From NCBI RefSeq assembly GCF_029854705.2, contig NZ_CP139035.1, positions 1,736,001 through 1,800,000 on the forward strand: a DNA stretch of 64,000 nt, given 5' to 3'. The stretch is from Akkermansia sp. N21116. GTDB taxonomy: Bacteria > Verrucomicrobiota > Verrucomicrobiia > Verrucomicrobiales > Akkermansiaceae. Of the stretch, positions 1 to 9,456 are shown piece after piece. The position numbers and the translations under genes are program-made. The notes below the pieces were generated by a model that did not search any database, was not told where the DNA came from, and saw only the letters and a list, made by a program, of their open reading frames with translations. Each line of letters opens with the position of its first letter. Positions within the stretch are counted from its first letter, which is position 1.

Positions 1-30
1 GCGTTGCTGCTGAATCCAGCCATCTATATC

Positions 31-65
31 AGGAGGTAATGGAGAAATCCATTCCTCCTTTTTTT
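31..65 (+). terminator. Rho-independent terminator of a gene upstream of the window
   Basis: A GC-rich hairpin with a GAAA tetraloop (31-43 pairing with 48-59, one bulged base) is followed by seven T residues. It closes a plus-strand gene that lies left of the window. At most a few codons of that gene are inside: a TGA at 11-13 or a TAA at 37-39 could be its stop. From 66 to 198 I see no gene or clear signal. Confidence 0.75.
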
Positions 66-198
66 GGTATCTACGGGTTGGCAGGAGCATTAATCACATG
101 TCAAGCTATTCACTATCTGCATATTGCACTGGTGAATCCGATGTTTTCAATCAAGCTTGTTTGAAAGATAGTTCGACAGGCAATCAATTGTCCACAAG

Positions 199-2826
199 CT
201 ATTTTCTAGAATCTACGGACTCCTTGTCTATTTTGCAACTGTGTTTCTTTCTCTGCTCAGTTGAAGGTAGATTTTTCAGGTTTTTGATTCCTAATTCTCT
301 CCTGATGTTGGTATTGCCCGTGGAGATGAATCCCCAGCCGCGTTTATTGAAGGCCGGAGTGGGGCCGGAATTGGGCATTCTGGCATTGCCGAGGGATGGA
401 AAGACGAGTGTTGTTCCTAAAGTTTCCGGGGAAAGGAGAATGTGAGGATGACTTCCGGCGATGATGTCGAAACCGGCGGCAGCAAGCCGGCGAGCGCATT
501 CCGTTTGAGCTGGGGTGTATTTGTCTGTGTTTTCTCTTCCCCAGTGGATCATGATGATATTCATATCCGTCCGGTTTTTCCATGAGAGGACGGATTCGAG
601 TAAGACTGCCTGATCTTGCGGAAGTCTTGCCAGATGGATAGTCGGAGAAACAGGTGGATTCAGAGCTTCGTCGTGAGCTGCTCCCCAGACGGCAATCGTG
701 CGTTCCCCGATGCGAACGATGGCGGGCGAAAGGGCTTCTTTGACGGTGGTGCCTGCTCCGACTGTTTGAATGCCCGCATTGTTTAGGTAGCGGATATTTT
801 GGAGAAGACTCTGTGGGCCTCCGTCTTCCGAATGATTGTTGGCGAGTGAGGCGACACGGACTCCGGCTTGTTTGAGCAGGGCAACCTGGCGTTCTGGAGT
901 GGAGAGAAAGGTGTATTTCCTTCCCTGTGGAACATCCTCCCGAGAACATGCGATACTTCCTTCGACATTAGCCATTACCAGGTTGTAATTTTGCAGGGAG
1001 TGGCACAGTCTGTCCCAGAGGGTATCTTCTCCGATTGCTACCACGTCACCGAGAAGGGCGATGCTAACTCCGGGTTCAGTATCTCCCAGCGTCCAGACCG
1101 AGTGGGAAAAACGTTTGTAGCGCTTCCGGAAGTCGGCCAGTGTCAGAATTTCCGGTTGCCCGGAGAGATGATGGATGACGAGATCTTCCTGTCCCAGGGA
1201 ACCGAGCGGTGGTTTGTCTTGCCACAAGGCGGCGGAGTGGTTGACGGCATCCACAACAAGACCTGTAGATTGTTCTTCCGGGGTAAAGGGGATTCTGGTG
1301 TCTTCAGTCTGCAAATTGCCGAGGAGGCGCATGTACCGGGTGAGTTCCCGGGGACTGCTCCAGGGGATACGGTGGCCGTTTCTTCTCCAGGCGTAACAGA
1401 TCATGTTGGCACAGTCATTGCCTAGCCCGGTGCCTGCAATCCATTGTCCCATGTACGGAATACTGCCGGCCCCATACATGTAGGGCGTGCCGAATTGCTC
1501 GGATAGGGCGGAGTGGAACCCCTCTCCCTCGGTGATGGCGATTGTAGCGGGCAGGCTTTCCCAAACCTGGCTTCCGGCCAGTATGGCGACTTTCCACCAC
1601 GAGCGCCCCAGCGTGATGCCGCGCCTCCAAGTGTCGTTGTCCAGGAAAGGATCCTCGGTTTCCGCGACGAATTGTTCTTTCCAGAGGATACAGTTTCCGG
1701 CATGTCCGGTGAAACTGGCCCCCTTGCTGTCTTCCGGCTTGAGATTGGCTATGGAGGCAACTGGGGTGAGACGGTACCAGCGGTAACGCCGGGGGATGAC
1801 AGGAAGATCGTAGATGTCTCCGGCTTCCAGATGGTGGCGTTGCCCGGCATCCATGCGCCATGTCCCGTCCAGCGACGCTTGTATATCCGTGAGGCCGACT
1901 TTCGGCACTGTTTTTTTGTGGGATTCGAGGATGTTTTCCCACGTTACATCCGGCCGGGCGGAGGAGAAGCGGCTGCGGTGTGCGGCCAACAATGCCCACA
2001 GGGAATCTGGTGCCTGTTTCCAATCCAGCTGCGGGATGGATTTTCCCTGCTTTTTGAAACTGGTTGCCATACGCGAAGTATCCTTTTCCGGCAATGGACA
2101 CCCGTTGAGCAGAACATGTGCCGGATGGGTCTGAAGTGAAAGCCGGATAGCTTTTTCCCAAAGCCGCCAAGCGGTTGCATCATCCTTGTGCCATGGGCGG
2201 GAAAGACAGATGCTGATGGCACACAGGTTGTATAGTCCGGTGACCTGTTTCCAGCATTCTTCCAAGGCTTCTTCCGGGTGGAAAGCGTTGGCGAAAGCAT
2301 CCAGATCGATGCTTGCCAGCCACGGCAGACCTTGGTCATTGGGCAATTCTTCCCAGCGAGAGATGGTTTTCCATCGCTTGCTTAATGAGCCGCATTCCCG
2401 AGGATCGATTTCGAGACGACCGTCCAGATAGGCGACGGCGTCCTGTGTCAATTCGTCAGGGGTCTGGTTCTGCAGTAATTCCTTTGCCGGCATCCAGTAA
2501 ACGGAGGCAACTGGACGCGGCATCAGAGGTTCCAGCCAGTTGTAGCATTGGATACGTCCTTCTTTTCTCCATTGGTCGAGACGCCGTGCCCGTTGCCTGA
2601 GATTGCTTATGCTTAGGACACCGTCGCGGATGGCATCGGAATTGGTCGCAGCATTGGAATCCGGATGGGCATCAACGAGCAGAAGCCTGTAATCCCGTGT
2701 ACGGTCTGTTGTTTCCGTAAAGAAGGTGAAACTGCCAGTATGGCTTTGTTCCAGATAAATTACCGGCACAGCGGCATATGAACCCCATATCCATGCTACT
2801 GCGAGTAGGGAAAAGAGACGGCGCAT
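199..2826 (-). CDS. Exported three-domain protein: arginase-like UPF0489 + cysteine-peptidase-like + CapA phosphoesterase
   Basis: An 875-residue protein starting with a signal peptide (residues 1-18). The start at 2826 lies 2 bases after the stop of the upstream gene; a longer reading frame exists but would bury the signal peptide. The N-terminal third carries DAHPD (52-56) and DLDAF (174-178), the metal-ligand pattern of arginase-fold UPF0489 proteins. A middle segment has GNDCANMICY (469-478) followed by DLVIHH (548-553), resembling an NlpC/P60-like cysteine peptidase. The C-terminal third is a CapA/PgsA-type calcineurin-like phosphoesterase with LLGDVV (591), LANNHSEDGG (661), HWGRE (761) and GSHPH (791). 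CapA is known from poly-gamma-glutamate export; the substrate here is unknown. It probably acts in the periplasm or at the surface. The CapA call is firm; the other two domains are read from motifs only. Confidence 0.75.
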   Translation of the reverse strand: MRRLFSLLAVAWIWGSYAAVPVIYLEQSHTGSFTFFTETTDRTRDYRLLLVDAHPDSNAATNSDAIRDGVLSISNLRQRARRLDQWRKEGRIQCYNWLEPLMPRPVASVYWMPAKELLQNQTPDELTQDAVAYLDGRLEIDPRECGSLSKRWKTISRWEELPNDQGLPWLASIDLDAFANAFHPEEALEECWKQVTGLYNLCAISICLSRPWHKDDATAWRLWEKAIRLSLQTHPAHVLLNGCPLPEKDTSRMATSFKKQGKSIPQLDWKQAPDSLWALLAAHRSRFSSARPDVTWENILESHKKTVPKVGLTDIQASLDGTWRMDAGQRHHLEAGDIYDLPVIPRRYRWYRLTPVASIANLKPEDSKGASFTGHAGNCILWKEQFVAETEDPFLDNDTWRRGITLGRSWWKVAILAGSQVWESLPATIAITEGEGFHSALSEQFGTPYMYGAGSIPYMGQWIAGTGLGNDCANMICYAWRRNGHRIPWSSPRELTRYMRLLGNLQTEDTRIPFTPEEQSTGLVVDAVNHSAALWQDKPPLGSLGQEDLVIHHLSGQPEILTLADFRKRYKRFSHSVWTLGDTEPGVSIALLGDVVAIGEDTLWDRLCHSLQNYNLVMANVEGSIACSREDVPQGRKYTFLSTPERQVALLKQAGVRVASLANNHSEDGGPQSLLQNIRYLNNAGIQTVGAGTTVKEALSPAIVRIGERTIAVWGAAHDEALNPPVSPTIHLARLPQDQAVLLESVLSWKNRTDMNIIMIHWGRENTDKYTPAQTECARRLAAAGFDIIAGSHPHILLSPETLGTTLVFPSLGNARMPNSGPTPAFNKRGWGFISTGNTNIRRELGIKNLKNLPSTEQRKKHSCKIDKESVDSRK

Positions 2827-2828
2827 GG

Positions 2829-4220
2829 TCAACGGCAGGGGGGAAGATGGGGCTTTTGTGAGAGTTTGCGATAGAGTTTCAGATTCGAAATGCCAGTCTG
2901 CTTTAGGCCTTTTGGGTTGTGATAGACGGATTTGATGACAAGTTTGAGGGAGGAGATTTTGAATGGACAATCATTCAGGGAAATCCAGCGATCTATTGGT
3001 TCCTCGCTGGATTCAAACCTGACGGGGCGTTGCCAGGTCCCACCATTGACAATGACTTGCATGGTTTCGATGTTGTCGTAATTGCGATTTTGTTCGGCTG
3101 GTTTTCCATTGCCCTGATTGTTTGGACCAAGGACTCCGGGATAGAGAGAGATGGCTCCGATACGGGCGGGTTCCGGAAGGGTGATCGTGAGAGATTCTTC
3201 TCGTTCCGGAGTCATAGGTTCACTGATCCATGTTCGAGAGTTGTTTGGTTTGTAGAGGAAATTGAAGGTCTTGTTCAATTTCACAGCTTTGTTTGCCATG
3301 GAAGAGACGGTGATTTTGGATGAACCAATGTCCATGCCTTTGTACCATTTGCCCAAGCGGTTGAAGACGTAAGCGCTGTTGGTCGTTTGTTCCCAGTCGT
3401 TACTGAAACCATCCCCTTGGTAGTGAGATCCCATCTCGGGAAGAACCTGGATGATAATGTCGTCCTTCAAACCGGGCTTGAGGTTGTCGAATTGCCAGAT
3501 CCAACTGTGACCGGAACGTTTGAAGCGATTGACGGGGGATTTGAAGACGACTTCGTCGGTATCGACTGAACGAGCTCTGATGGTGATGCTGCCCCGTTTG
3601 ATTGGCCCGTTCCAGACGGCGGCTGTGGAGAGGCGATACACCATATTCCGAGGGACGACGGTTATATTTTCGCTGACGCTGTAATCACTCTCCTTGATGT
3701 GCTTCATTTTGGTTTCTATGACCAATTCCGCTTGTTCATGTGCTTGCAGTTCCATGGTGGAAACAATCCAGCCATACATGGATAGATTGGCTGTTTTATC
3801 TTCTTCAAGGGGGACGGATTGTAGTTGCAATTCGTTTGGCAGCTCTTTTCCGTTCAGGCTGGCTTTGTAAGCTAGGACAGGATTGTCCGAGGGGCGTTTC
3901 GATGAGTCGGAGATGGAAGAAATATATTGTACGTCCGGATTTGCTTGGGTTTCAACTGGGAAGCCGAAACGGACGGTGACGGGGGCATTCGTTGTGTTCC
4001 TGAGCTTGTATTTGACATGAATATCGGCGTAAGTGTTCCACAATTCGATGACAAGGTCTTCCTCTTCCATGGCAACCTGGCTGACTCCTTCGAGCTCGAA
4101 GGGCAGGACATTGCCTCCCCCTCCTCCTTCCGGACTGTTGTAGCCTCCCCCATTGCCCAAGGCACAGGGAACAAGCGAAAGCCCCGCCAACAGGAGGCCG
4201 AGGAAAAGTTTCTCCAACAT
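2829..4220 (-). CDS. Exported protein with NADase-type glycan-binding-like C-terminus
   Basis: A 463-residue exported protein. The first ~22 residues form a signal peptide, followed by a Gly-rich linker. The middle is beta-rich and resembles surface proteins that assemble mixed sandwich domains (WNTYADIHVKYKLRN, then a conserved-looking FGFPVE). The C-terminal ~130 residues (NNSRTWISEP, ITLPEPARIGAISLYPG) resemble the discoidin-like NADase-type glycan-binding domain found in many bacterial exported proteins. It stands 2 bases upstream of the CapA-domain gene and is probably co-transcribed with it, so the two may act together at the cell surface. No catalytic motif is visible; the function is unknown. 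Confidence 0.65.
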   Translation of the reverse strand: MLEKLFLGLLLAGLSLVPCALGNGGGYNSPEGGGGGNVLPFELEGVSQVAMEEEDLVIELWNTYADIHVKYKLRNTTNAPVTVRFGFPVETQANPDVQYISSISDSSKRPSDNPVLAYKASLNGKELPNELQLQSVPLEEDKTANLSMYGWIVSTMELQAHEQAELVIETKMKHIKESDYSVSENITVVPRNMVYRLSTAAVWNGPIKRGSITIRARSVDTDEVVFKSPVNRFKRSGHSWIWQFDNLKPGLKDDIIIQVLPEMGSHYQGDGFSNDWEQTTNSAYVFNRLGKWYKGMDIGSSKITVSSMANKAVKLNKTFNFLYKPNNSRTWISEPMTPEREESLTITLPEPARIGAISLYPGVLGPNNQGNGKPAEQNRNYDNIETMQVIVNGGTWQRPVRFESSEEPIDRWISLNDCPFKISSLKLVIKSVYHNPKGLKQTGISNLKLYRKLSQKPHLPPCR

Positions 4221-4370
4221 ATTAATCTACGGATTAATGTGAAATTGAGGAAAGAAGCAAGACAAAATGAAGATGATTTTGAGAATGGAAGCTCAGGACT
4301 GCGTTCCTTTGAGATTGAAATGGGAGAATAATTGTAATATGTTTTCTCCAGCATTAATTTACAGATCATG
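4208..4370. repeat. ~30-bp direct repeat bracketing a divergent promoter region
   Basis: Positions 4208-4239 and 4340-4370 are imperfect copies in the same orientation, each holding CTCCA..CAT, then TTAAT.TAC.GAT and an ATG. In the first copy the minus-strand reading gives the start of the exported gene ending at 2829 (codons M-L-E-K). In the second copy the minus strand again reads M-L-E-K but runs into unrelated sequence, while the plus strand supplies the ATG of the beta-propeller gene. The first copy holds a perfect dyad (ATTAATC-tacg-GATTAAT, 4221-4238) touching the start codon. It looks like a duplicated 5' end. Confidence 0.55.
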
Positions 4371-5324
4371 TCGCTGCGTTCCATTCTCCTGACTTCCTGT
4401 TCCGTGTTGCTGTGTGCATCCGCTTTTGCGGCTATCCCCGGTAATGCTCAGAAGGCCCCTGTGCCGGAACCGGTTCCTTTCAAGCCTCGGGCGATCGATC
4501 TGGACTTTTGTCCCGGTGGCATTGCTCTGGATGGCGACACTCTCTACATTGCCGTCGTGGGGCAGGAACCGAAAACCGGAGAGAAGGATGAGGACGGTGG
4601 CGTGGCAAAACTCAATCTTGCCGATGAAAATGCCAAACCGGAGATGATTACCGAAAAGGGGTTGTACAACAGTCCTACGGGAATTTGCGTTCAGGGTGAC
4701 TACCTCTGCCTCAGTGATGTGGACAATGTGTATATCATCAATAAGAAGAATGCGGATCTTGATGGCGGGATCAGCGTTTCCCTGGATTTGCCGATGAAGC
4801 AACTCGACGGCATTACGTCGTTGGGCGATGGACGCGTGATTGTGGCAAGCCGTGACCTGAATAAGATTTACATTGGCGATATTCGTTCCAAAACTTTCGC
4901 GGAAATTGTGACGAAGGAACCGCTCCATGCTCCCAGCGGCGTTTTCTGGGACAAGGAGAACAAGATTCTCTACGTGGTGGAAGATGCCACGGAAACCGTC
5001 AACAAAAAGGAGAAACCGTCTGGCCGCATTTTGGCCGTCGATATTACTTACGGGACCGTGACGGAGATGGAAGGCATGGCAGGCAAGAAACTTCGTGGAG
5101 AATACGGAGCGGTCGCCAGTGATGGCAAGATGCTGTATTTCAGTGATAATTCCAAGGAAGGGTTCCCGGAATCCCTCCAGCGTTTGGATCTGAAGATCAG
5201 GCGTACAACGAATGTGGCTCCTCTGGCGATGAAGGGGATTTCCCATTTCCTCATCCATGGCAATCAGTTGATTGTACCGGCGATGAAGGACAAAAAAATC
5301 TACATTTTCTACATCAAGAAATAG
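4368..5324 (+). CDS. Exported beta-propeller protein (SMP-30/NHL-like)
   Basis: A 318-residue protein with a signal peptide ending near residue 22 (cluster LLTSCSVLLCASAFA). The mature part has repeated propeller-blade phrases such as GGIALDGDTLYIAVVG, SPTGICVQGDYLCLSD, LDGITSLGDGRVIVAS, APSGVFWDKENKILYVVED and GAVASDGKMLYFSDN, spaced about 45-50 residues apart, consistent with a six-bladed SMP-30/NHL fold. Such proteins act as lactonases or as binding scaffolds; the residues seen do not decide which. It is divergent from the exported gene at 2829 and ends 134 bases before ispG. The fold is likely, the function unknown. Confidence 0.65.
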   Translation: MSLRSILLTSCSVLLCASAFAAIPGNAQKAPVPEPVPFKPRAIDLDFCPGGIALDGDTLYIAVVGQEPKTGEKDEDGGVAKLNLADENAKPEMITEKGLYNSPTGICVQGDYLCLSDVDNVYIINKKNADLDGGISVSLDLPMKQLDGITSLGDGRVIVASRDLNKIYIGDIRSKTFAEIVTKEPLHAPSGVFWDKENKILYVVEDATETVNKKEKPSGRILAVDITYGTVTEMEGMAGKKLRGEYGAVASDGKMLYFSDNSKEGFPESLQRLDLKIRRTTNVAPLAMKGISHFLIHGNQLIVPAMKDKKIYIFYIKK

Positions 5325-5458
5325 GAAGCTTCTCTCGTTTCCTCTTGCTCTTTCCCTCTTCTCTGGGAAGGGAAAGGTGGCGTTTTTTCTTCATGACAGG
5401 CGGGAAGTGTTGCGTTTGGCATTTGCAAATGTCTGGCCCGGAATGTATCATCACGGGC

Positions 5459-7225
5459 ATGCAACAGTCGTATTGTTCCAGCCTGTACAGGTACCAACGC
5501 CGGACTACACGCGAGGTGATGGTCGGAAATGTCGGAATCGGAGGAGGGAATCCCATTCGCATCCAGTCCATGCTGACGTCCGACACACGGGATACGGAGG
5601 CATGCGTGCGCGAAGCCTTGCAATTGGCTGATGCCGGATGTGAAATTATCCGTCTGACAGCCCAGACTAAAGTATTTGCCGCTAATCTGGAACATATCTC
5701 CCGCGAACTGAGAAGGGCCGGATGCTCGGCTCCTTTGGTGGCGGATATTCATTTCAAACCGGATGCTGCGATGGAAGCGGCTAAGTGGGTGGAGAAGATC
5801 AGGATCAATCCGGGTAATTTTATCGATAAAAAGAAGTTTGAAGTTCGCGACTACACGGACGATGAGTATGAAGCCGAGCTGGATCGTGTCCGGAAGGAGT
5901 TTACTCCGCTCGTTCAGTTTTGCAAGGAACACGGTCGTGCCATGCGTATCGGTTCCAACCATGGTTCGTTGTCCGACCGTATCCTGAACCGTTATGGCGA
6001 TACTCCGGAGGGGATGGTGGAAAGCGCCTTGGAATTCGCGCGTATTGCTCGTGACCTGGACTATCATCAGTTGGTTTTTTCAATGAAATCCTCGAACGTA
6101 AAGGTGATGATAGCGGCTTATCGTTTGCTCGTCCGACGCCTGTACGAGATGGGGGACGATTGGAATTATCCGATCCACCTGGGCGTGACGGAGGCCGGTG
6201 GCGGCGAAGACGGACGGATTAAGAGTGCGGTGGGCATCGGTTCTCTGCTTCAGGACGGCATTGGGGATACCTTGCGTGTTTCCCTGACGGAGGACGCTGT
6301 GTGCGAAGTCCCTGTCGCTTTTGCTCTTGCAGCCCCGTTCCAGCCCTCCGTGAAGGCGGATTCTCCCGAACTGCCTGTCGCAGAACCTCCCGCTCCGTTC
6401 GATCCTTATGCCTACGAACGCCGCATGGCCGGGCTGGCAATGTGTTATGGTGTCCGTCTCGGGTGGGACAATCCCGTCCGGGTAGCTCTGCCCCATGAGG
6501 CCTTTGACGTGCTTTCGCGCGAACGCGATGCCTTGGGTGAGTTTATCCCGGAACTGGATCTCGACAGGCTGGAACCCGTTGCTGTCGATCCTCTGGATGA
6601 TGAAGCTGTCGAACAATTGACGGAACTGCCAGAACCTACCGTGGTGACTGTGAAGGACGGTTGCCCAATGGATGTTGCCGATGCCTTCCGACTGCTGGCG
6701 GCACGGATTGAAGGGCGTCATCCGATCTTGCTGAAGGATACTCTTTCCCCGGATTCTTCACCGGGCGGAGAGTTGGCCTTGTTGCAGGCCGCCCGTGCTA
6801 TCGGGAGTTTGTTGAGCGACGGCATTGGGGACGCGGTGCTTGTCCAGGGAGAAAAGGATCCCCATGCGGCTTTGTTCCTTTCCTACAATATTCTTCAGGC
6901 AAGCGGTTCCCGTCTGACGAAAGCTGACTATGTGTCCTGTCCATCCTGCGGGAGAACCTTGTACAACATTCAGGAAGCTACGGCGCGCATCAAGGCTGCA
7001 ACCGGACATCTGAAGGGGGTGAAAATCGCTGTGATGGGGTGCATTGTCAATGGCCCGGGCGAGATGGCCGATGCCGACTTCGGCTATGTGGGCGGTGCCC
7101 CCGGCAAGATCAATTTGTATGTGAAGAAGGAGCCGATCCGATTTAACATTCCTCAGGAGGAAGCCGTGGACTGCCTGGTCGATTTGATCCGGGAACATGG
7201 ACGCTGGGTGGATCCCGCTTCCTGA
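5459..7225 (+). CDS. ispG: 4-hydroxy-3-methylbut-2-enyl diphosphate synthase, long form (IspG/GcpE)
   Basis: Reduces methylerythritol cyclodiphosphate to HMBPP in the MEP isoprenoid pathway, using a [4Fe-4S] cluster. At 588 residues it is the long type (as in plants, Chlamydia and Bacteroidetes), with a large inserted domain between the TIM barrel and the Fe-S domain. The barrel begins REVMVGNVGIGGGNPIRIQS. The three cluster cysteines are Cys494 and Cys497 (CPSC) and Cys528 (GCIVNGPGE). I chose the ATG at 5459 because the 38 codons before it in the open frame do not resemble the family. The SDR gene follows 13 bases after the stop. Confidence 0.95.
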   Translation: MQQSYCSSLYRYQRRTTREVMVGNVGIGGGNPIRIQSMLTSDTRDTEACVREALQLADAGCEIIRLTAQTKVFAANLEHISRELRRAGCSAPLVADIHFKPDAAMEAAKWVEKIRINPGNFIDKKKFEVRDYTDDEYEAELDRVRKEFTPLVQFCKEHGRAMRIGSNHGSLSDRILNRYGDTPEGMVESALEFARIARDLDYHQLVFSMKSSNVKVMIAAYRLLVRRLYEMGDDWNYPIHLGVTEAGGGEDGRIKSAVGIGSLLQDGIGDTLRVSLTEDAVCEVPVAFALAAPFQPSVKADSPELPVAEPPAPFDPYAYERRMAGLAMCYGVRLGWDNPVRVALPHEAFDVLSRERDALGEFIPELDLDRLEPVAVDPLDDEAVEQLTELPEPTVVTVKDGCPMDVADAFRLLAARIEGRHPILLKDTLSPDSSPGGELALLQAARAIGSLLSDGIGDAVLVQGEKDPHAALFLSYNILQASGSRLTKADYVSCPSCGRTLYNIQEATARIKAATGHLKGVKIAVMGCIVNGPGEMADADFGYVGGAPGKINLYVKKEPIRFNIPQEEAVDCLVDLIREHGRWVDPAS

Positions 7226-7238
7226 GGAGGATTTCTCT

Positions 7239-7928
7239 ATGGGAAACACGGACATGGTTGCACCGGAACAGGATGATGCTCCTTCCTTGTTGATTAGCGG
7301 GGGAAATGGAGGGCTGGCCCGGTGTGTGCGGCAGTTTTTTGGGGATCGCGGCTGGCGTGTTGTGGCGCCTTCCCGTATGGAACTGGATGTGCGTGATTGT
7401 GTGGGAGTAGAGGAGTTTGTGGCTTCGCATGGTTCCTTCGATTGCGTGATCTGCAATGCGGGAATAACGGGAGACCAGTTGCTGATGCGCCAGTCGGAGA
7501 CCCGCTGGGATGAAATCATGGATGTGAATTTGCGTGGTGCTGCCTGGTGTGCCGCAAGTGCCGCCCGTGGCATGAAACGTGTGCGGAAACCGGGCAGTAT
7601 TGTCCTTGTCGGATCTTATACTGCTTTGCACCCGGGCGCCGGACAGGCTCTTTATGCTGCTTCCAAGGCTGCTTTGGTGGGCCTCATGAAATCTCTTGCC
7701 CGCGAATGGGGTGGGGACGGTATCCGCGTCAATCTGGTGCTTCCCGGTTTTATGGAGACTCCGATGACAGAGAGATTACCGGATCATGTGTTTGAGAGAG
7801 CCCGGAAAAAACATGTGCTGGGCGCTTTCAACACTCCGTCCCATGCGGCGGAGTTTCTGTATTTCCTGCACGCATCCATGCCGTTGACCTCGGGACAGGT
7901 CTTTTCCCTGGATAGCCGGATTTTGTAA
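7239..7928 (+). CDS. SDR-family oxidoreductase
   Basis: A short-chain dehydrogenase/reductase of 229 residues. It has a degenerate nucleotide-binding loop (SGGNGGLAR), the NAG motif (ICNAGITGD), an active-site serine in VLVGSYTAL and YAASK with the catalytic Tyr and Lys, then VLPGFMETPM. The start at 7239 is set by a strong AGGAGG nine bases upstream; the frame is open earlier but would overlap ispG. The last residues lack the usual GG..DGG ending, having SGQVFSLDSR instead. It is probably co-transcribed with ispG. The substrate cannot be read from the sequence; a FabG-like 3-oxoacyl reductase or a sugar/polyol dehydrogenase are both possible. Confidence 0.8.
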   Translation: MGNTDMVAPEQDDAPSLLISGGNGGLARCVRQFFGDRGWRVVAPSRMELDVRDCVGVEEFVASHGSFDCVICNAGITGDQLLMRQSETRWDEIMDVNLRGAAWCAASAARGMKRVRKPGSIVLVGSYTALHPGAGQALYAASKAALVGLMKSLAREWGGDGIRVNLVLPGFMETPMTERLPDHVFERARKKHVLGAFNTPSHAAEFLYFLHASMPLTSGQVFSLDSRIL

Positions 7929-7954
7929 AACTCCTGCCAAGTGTGCTGCATGGG

Positions 7955-9424
7955 TTATTTGGATAGCCTGAGCACGGGGGCTGTTTTGCCTTTCAGGGCT
8001 TCCGGAGTCAGGATAATGCCTTCCGGCGTAATATCCGGAGCAGGGGAGCCGTCCAGGAATTCGGCTTTGGAAAATCCCTTGGGCATGGGGATGACGAGGG
8101 CTTCCTTGCGTTCCTGGGAGGAGGGCTGCATGATGAACAGATAGGTGTTTTTGCCTTTGGTCGTGGCGGCAACTCCTTCGGGGAGGTCTGGAATGGAAAC
8201 CGGACGCGTTTCATAGACGGCTTCACCATGAATCCTCAACCAGGATCCGACTCCTTTCATGGCCAGGGAAATGGCCATGGGGATAGTGCCGTCCGCCTGA
8301 GGGTTGACATTCAACAGGAGATTACCCCCTTTGACAGTACATTCGGCTAGCTTTAGAACGAGTTCGTCTTTGCTCTTGATATTGGTATCATGGCGGTTGT
8401 ATCCCCATTTGTCGCCGATAGTCATGCACGCTTCCCAGTCGATTCCGGAATAGCCTTCCGTAGGGATACTCTTTTCTGGAGTTGTGAAATCTCCGCAGCG
8501 CAGGTCAAGCCCGTCGAGTTTGGTCAGTCCGAGGCCGGTGAACGAGTAGAGGCGGTTGTTCATGATGATGCCGGGTTGGAGCTTGCGGGCCATCTTGATG
8601 AGTTCCGGAGCGTTCCATCCCGTTTTCCCTTGCATGTCTCCCTGGGAGTAGTCCCACCAGATGACATCGACTTTGCCGTAATTGGAGAGGAGCTCTTTGA
8701 CTTGGGCCTGGAGGTATTTCTTGTAAGCCTCCTGATCCCGGGGAATTTGTTTGGATTCCAGCATGGCGGCCTGCTGCTTGGGATAGCACAGGTCGGGACA
8801 GATTGTGTAGTCGTAGGAAGGGTGGTGCCAGTCGATGACGGAATGGTAAAGGCCGATACGGATGTTTTTGGCACGGAAGGCATCGGCATATTCTTTGACG
8901 AGGTCTCGTCCGCTCTTGTGGTCGAAGGCATCGAAGTCGGAGACGTCACTCTTGAAGAGGGCGAAGCCGTCGTGGTGTTTGGTCGTCATGACGGCATAGC
9001 GGCAGCCGGCCGCTTCGGCGAGTTCGGCCCATTCTTGGGCGAAATTCTCTTTGGGTTGGAAAAGAGGCAGAGCTTCCGCTGCGTAGGTGTCGGTGTCCAG
9101 TTCTGCGTTCTTCTGGATCCATTCCGATCCCATGGGCTTGCCCTTCCAGTCTCCGGCCAGTCCGGAGTAAAGTCCCCAGTGGATGAACATGCCGAACTTG
9201 GCATCGCGCCACCATTTCATGCGGGCATTGCGTTCTTCTTCGGATTCCGTATAGGCGGCGTGCTGGTCGTCGGATTTCCGAGGATCCGGGGCTGCTTGTT
9301 GTACGGCTGGTACGGGAGTTGCTTTGTCTTTTTGGACTGGCGTATCGTCAGCAATGCCCGGCAGCATCGCACAGAACAAGAGTGCCAGGAGAGCGGGGGC
9401 GGATGGATGCGGGCGGCATTTCAT
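7955..9424 (-). CDS. Exported alpha-L-fucosidase, GH29
   Basis: Removes alpha-linked L-fucose from glycans; in a mucin degrader the natural substrates are O-glycan caps and blood-group structures. The 489-residue protein has a signal peptide (ALLALLFCAMLPGIA) and a Gln/Asp-rich linker. The GH29 core starts at WWRDAKFGMFIHWGLYSGLA, continues with VMTTKHHDGFALF and holds the probable nucleophile Asp258 in IWWDYSQGD. The region up to about residue 400 is the catalytic barrel; the rest is a short beta-domain. It is convergent with the SDR gene, 26 bases apart. The family is certain; linkage preference (1,2 versus 1,3/4) is not. Confidence 0.92.
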   Translation of the reverse strand: MKCRPHPSAPALLALLFCAMLPGIADDTPVQKDKATPVPAVQQAAPDPRKSDDQHAAYTESEEERNARMKWWRDAKFGMFIHWGLYSGLAGDWKGKPMGSEWIQKNAELDTDTYAAEALPLFQPKENFAQEWAELAEAAGCRYAVMTTKHHDGFALFKSDVSDFDAFDHKSGRDLVKEYADAFRAKNIRIGLYHSVIDWHHPSYDYTICPDLCYPKQQAAMLESKQIPRDQEAYKKYLQAQVKELLSNYGKVDVIWWDYSQGDMQGKTGWNAPELIKMARKLQPGIIMNNRLYSFTGLGLTKLDGLDLRCGDFTTPEKSIPTEGYSGIDWEACMTIGDKWGYNRHDTNIKSKDELVLKLAECTVKGGNLLLNVNPQADGTIPMAISLAMKGVGSWLRIHGEAVYETRPVSIPDLPEGVAATTKGKNTYLFIMQPSSQERKEALVIPMPKGFSKAEFLDGSPAPDITPEGIILTPEALKGKTAPVLRLSK

Positions 9425-9456
9425 GGGAAAGGGGGAGGGAGATGATGGAAGGCGGT

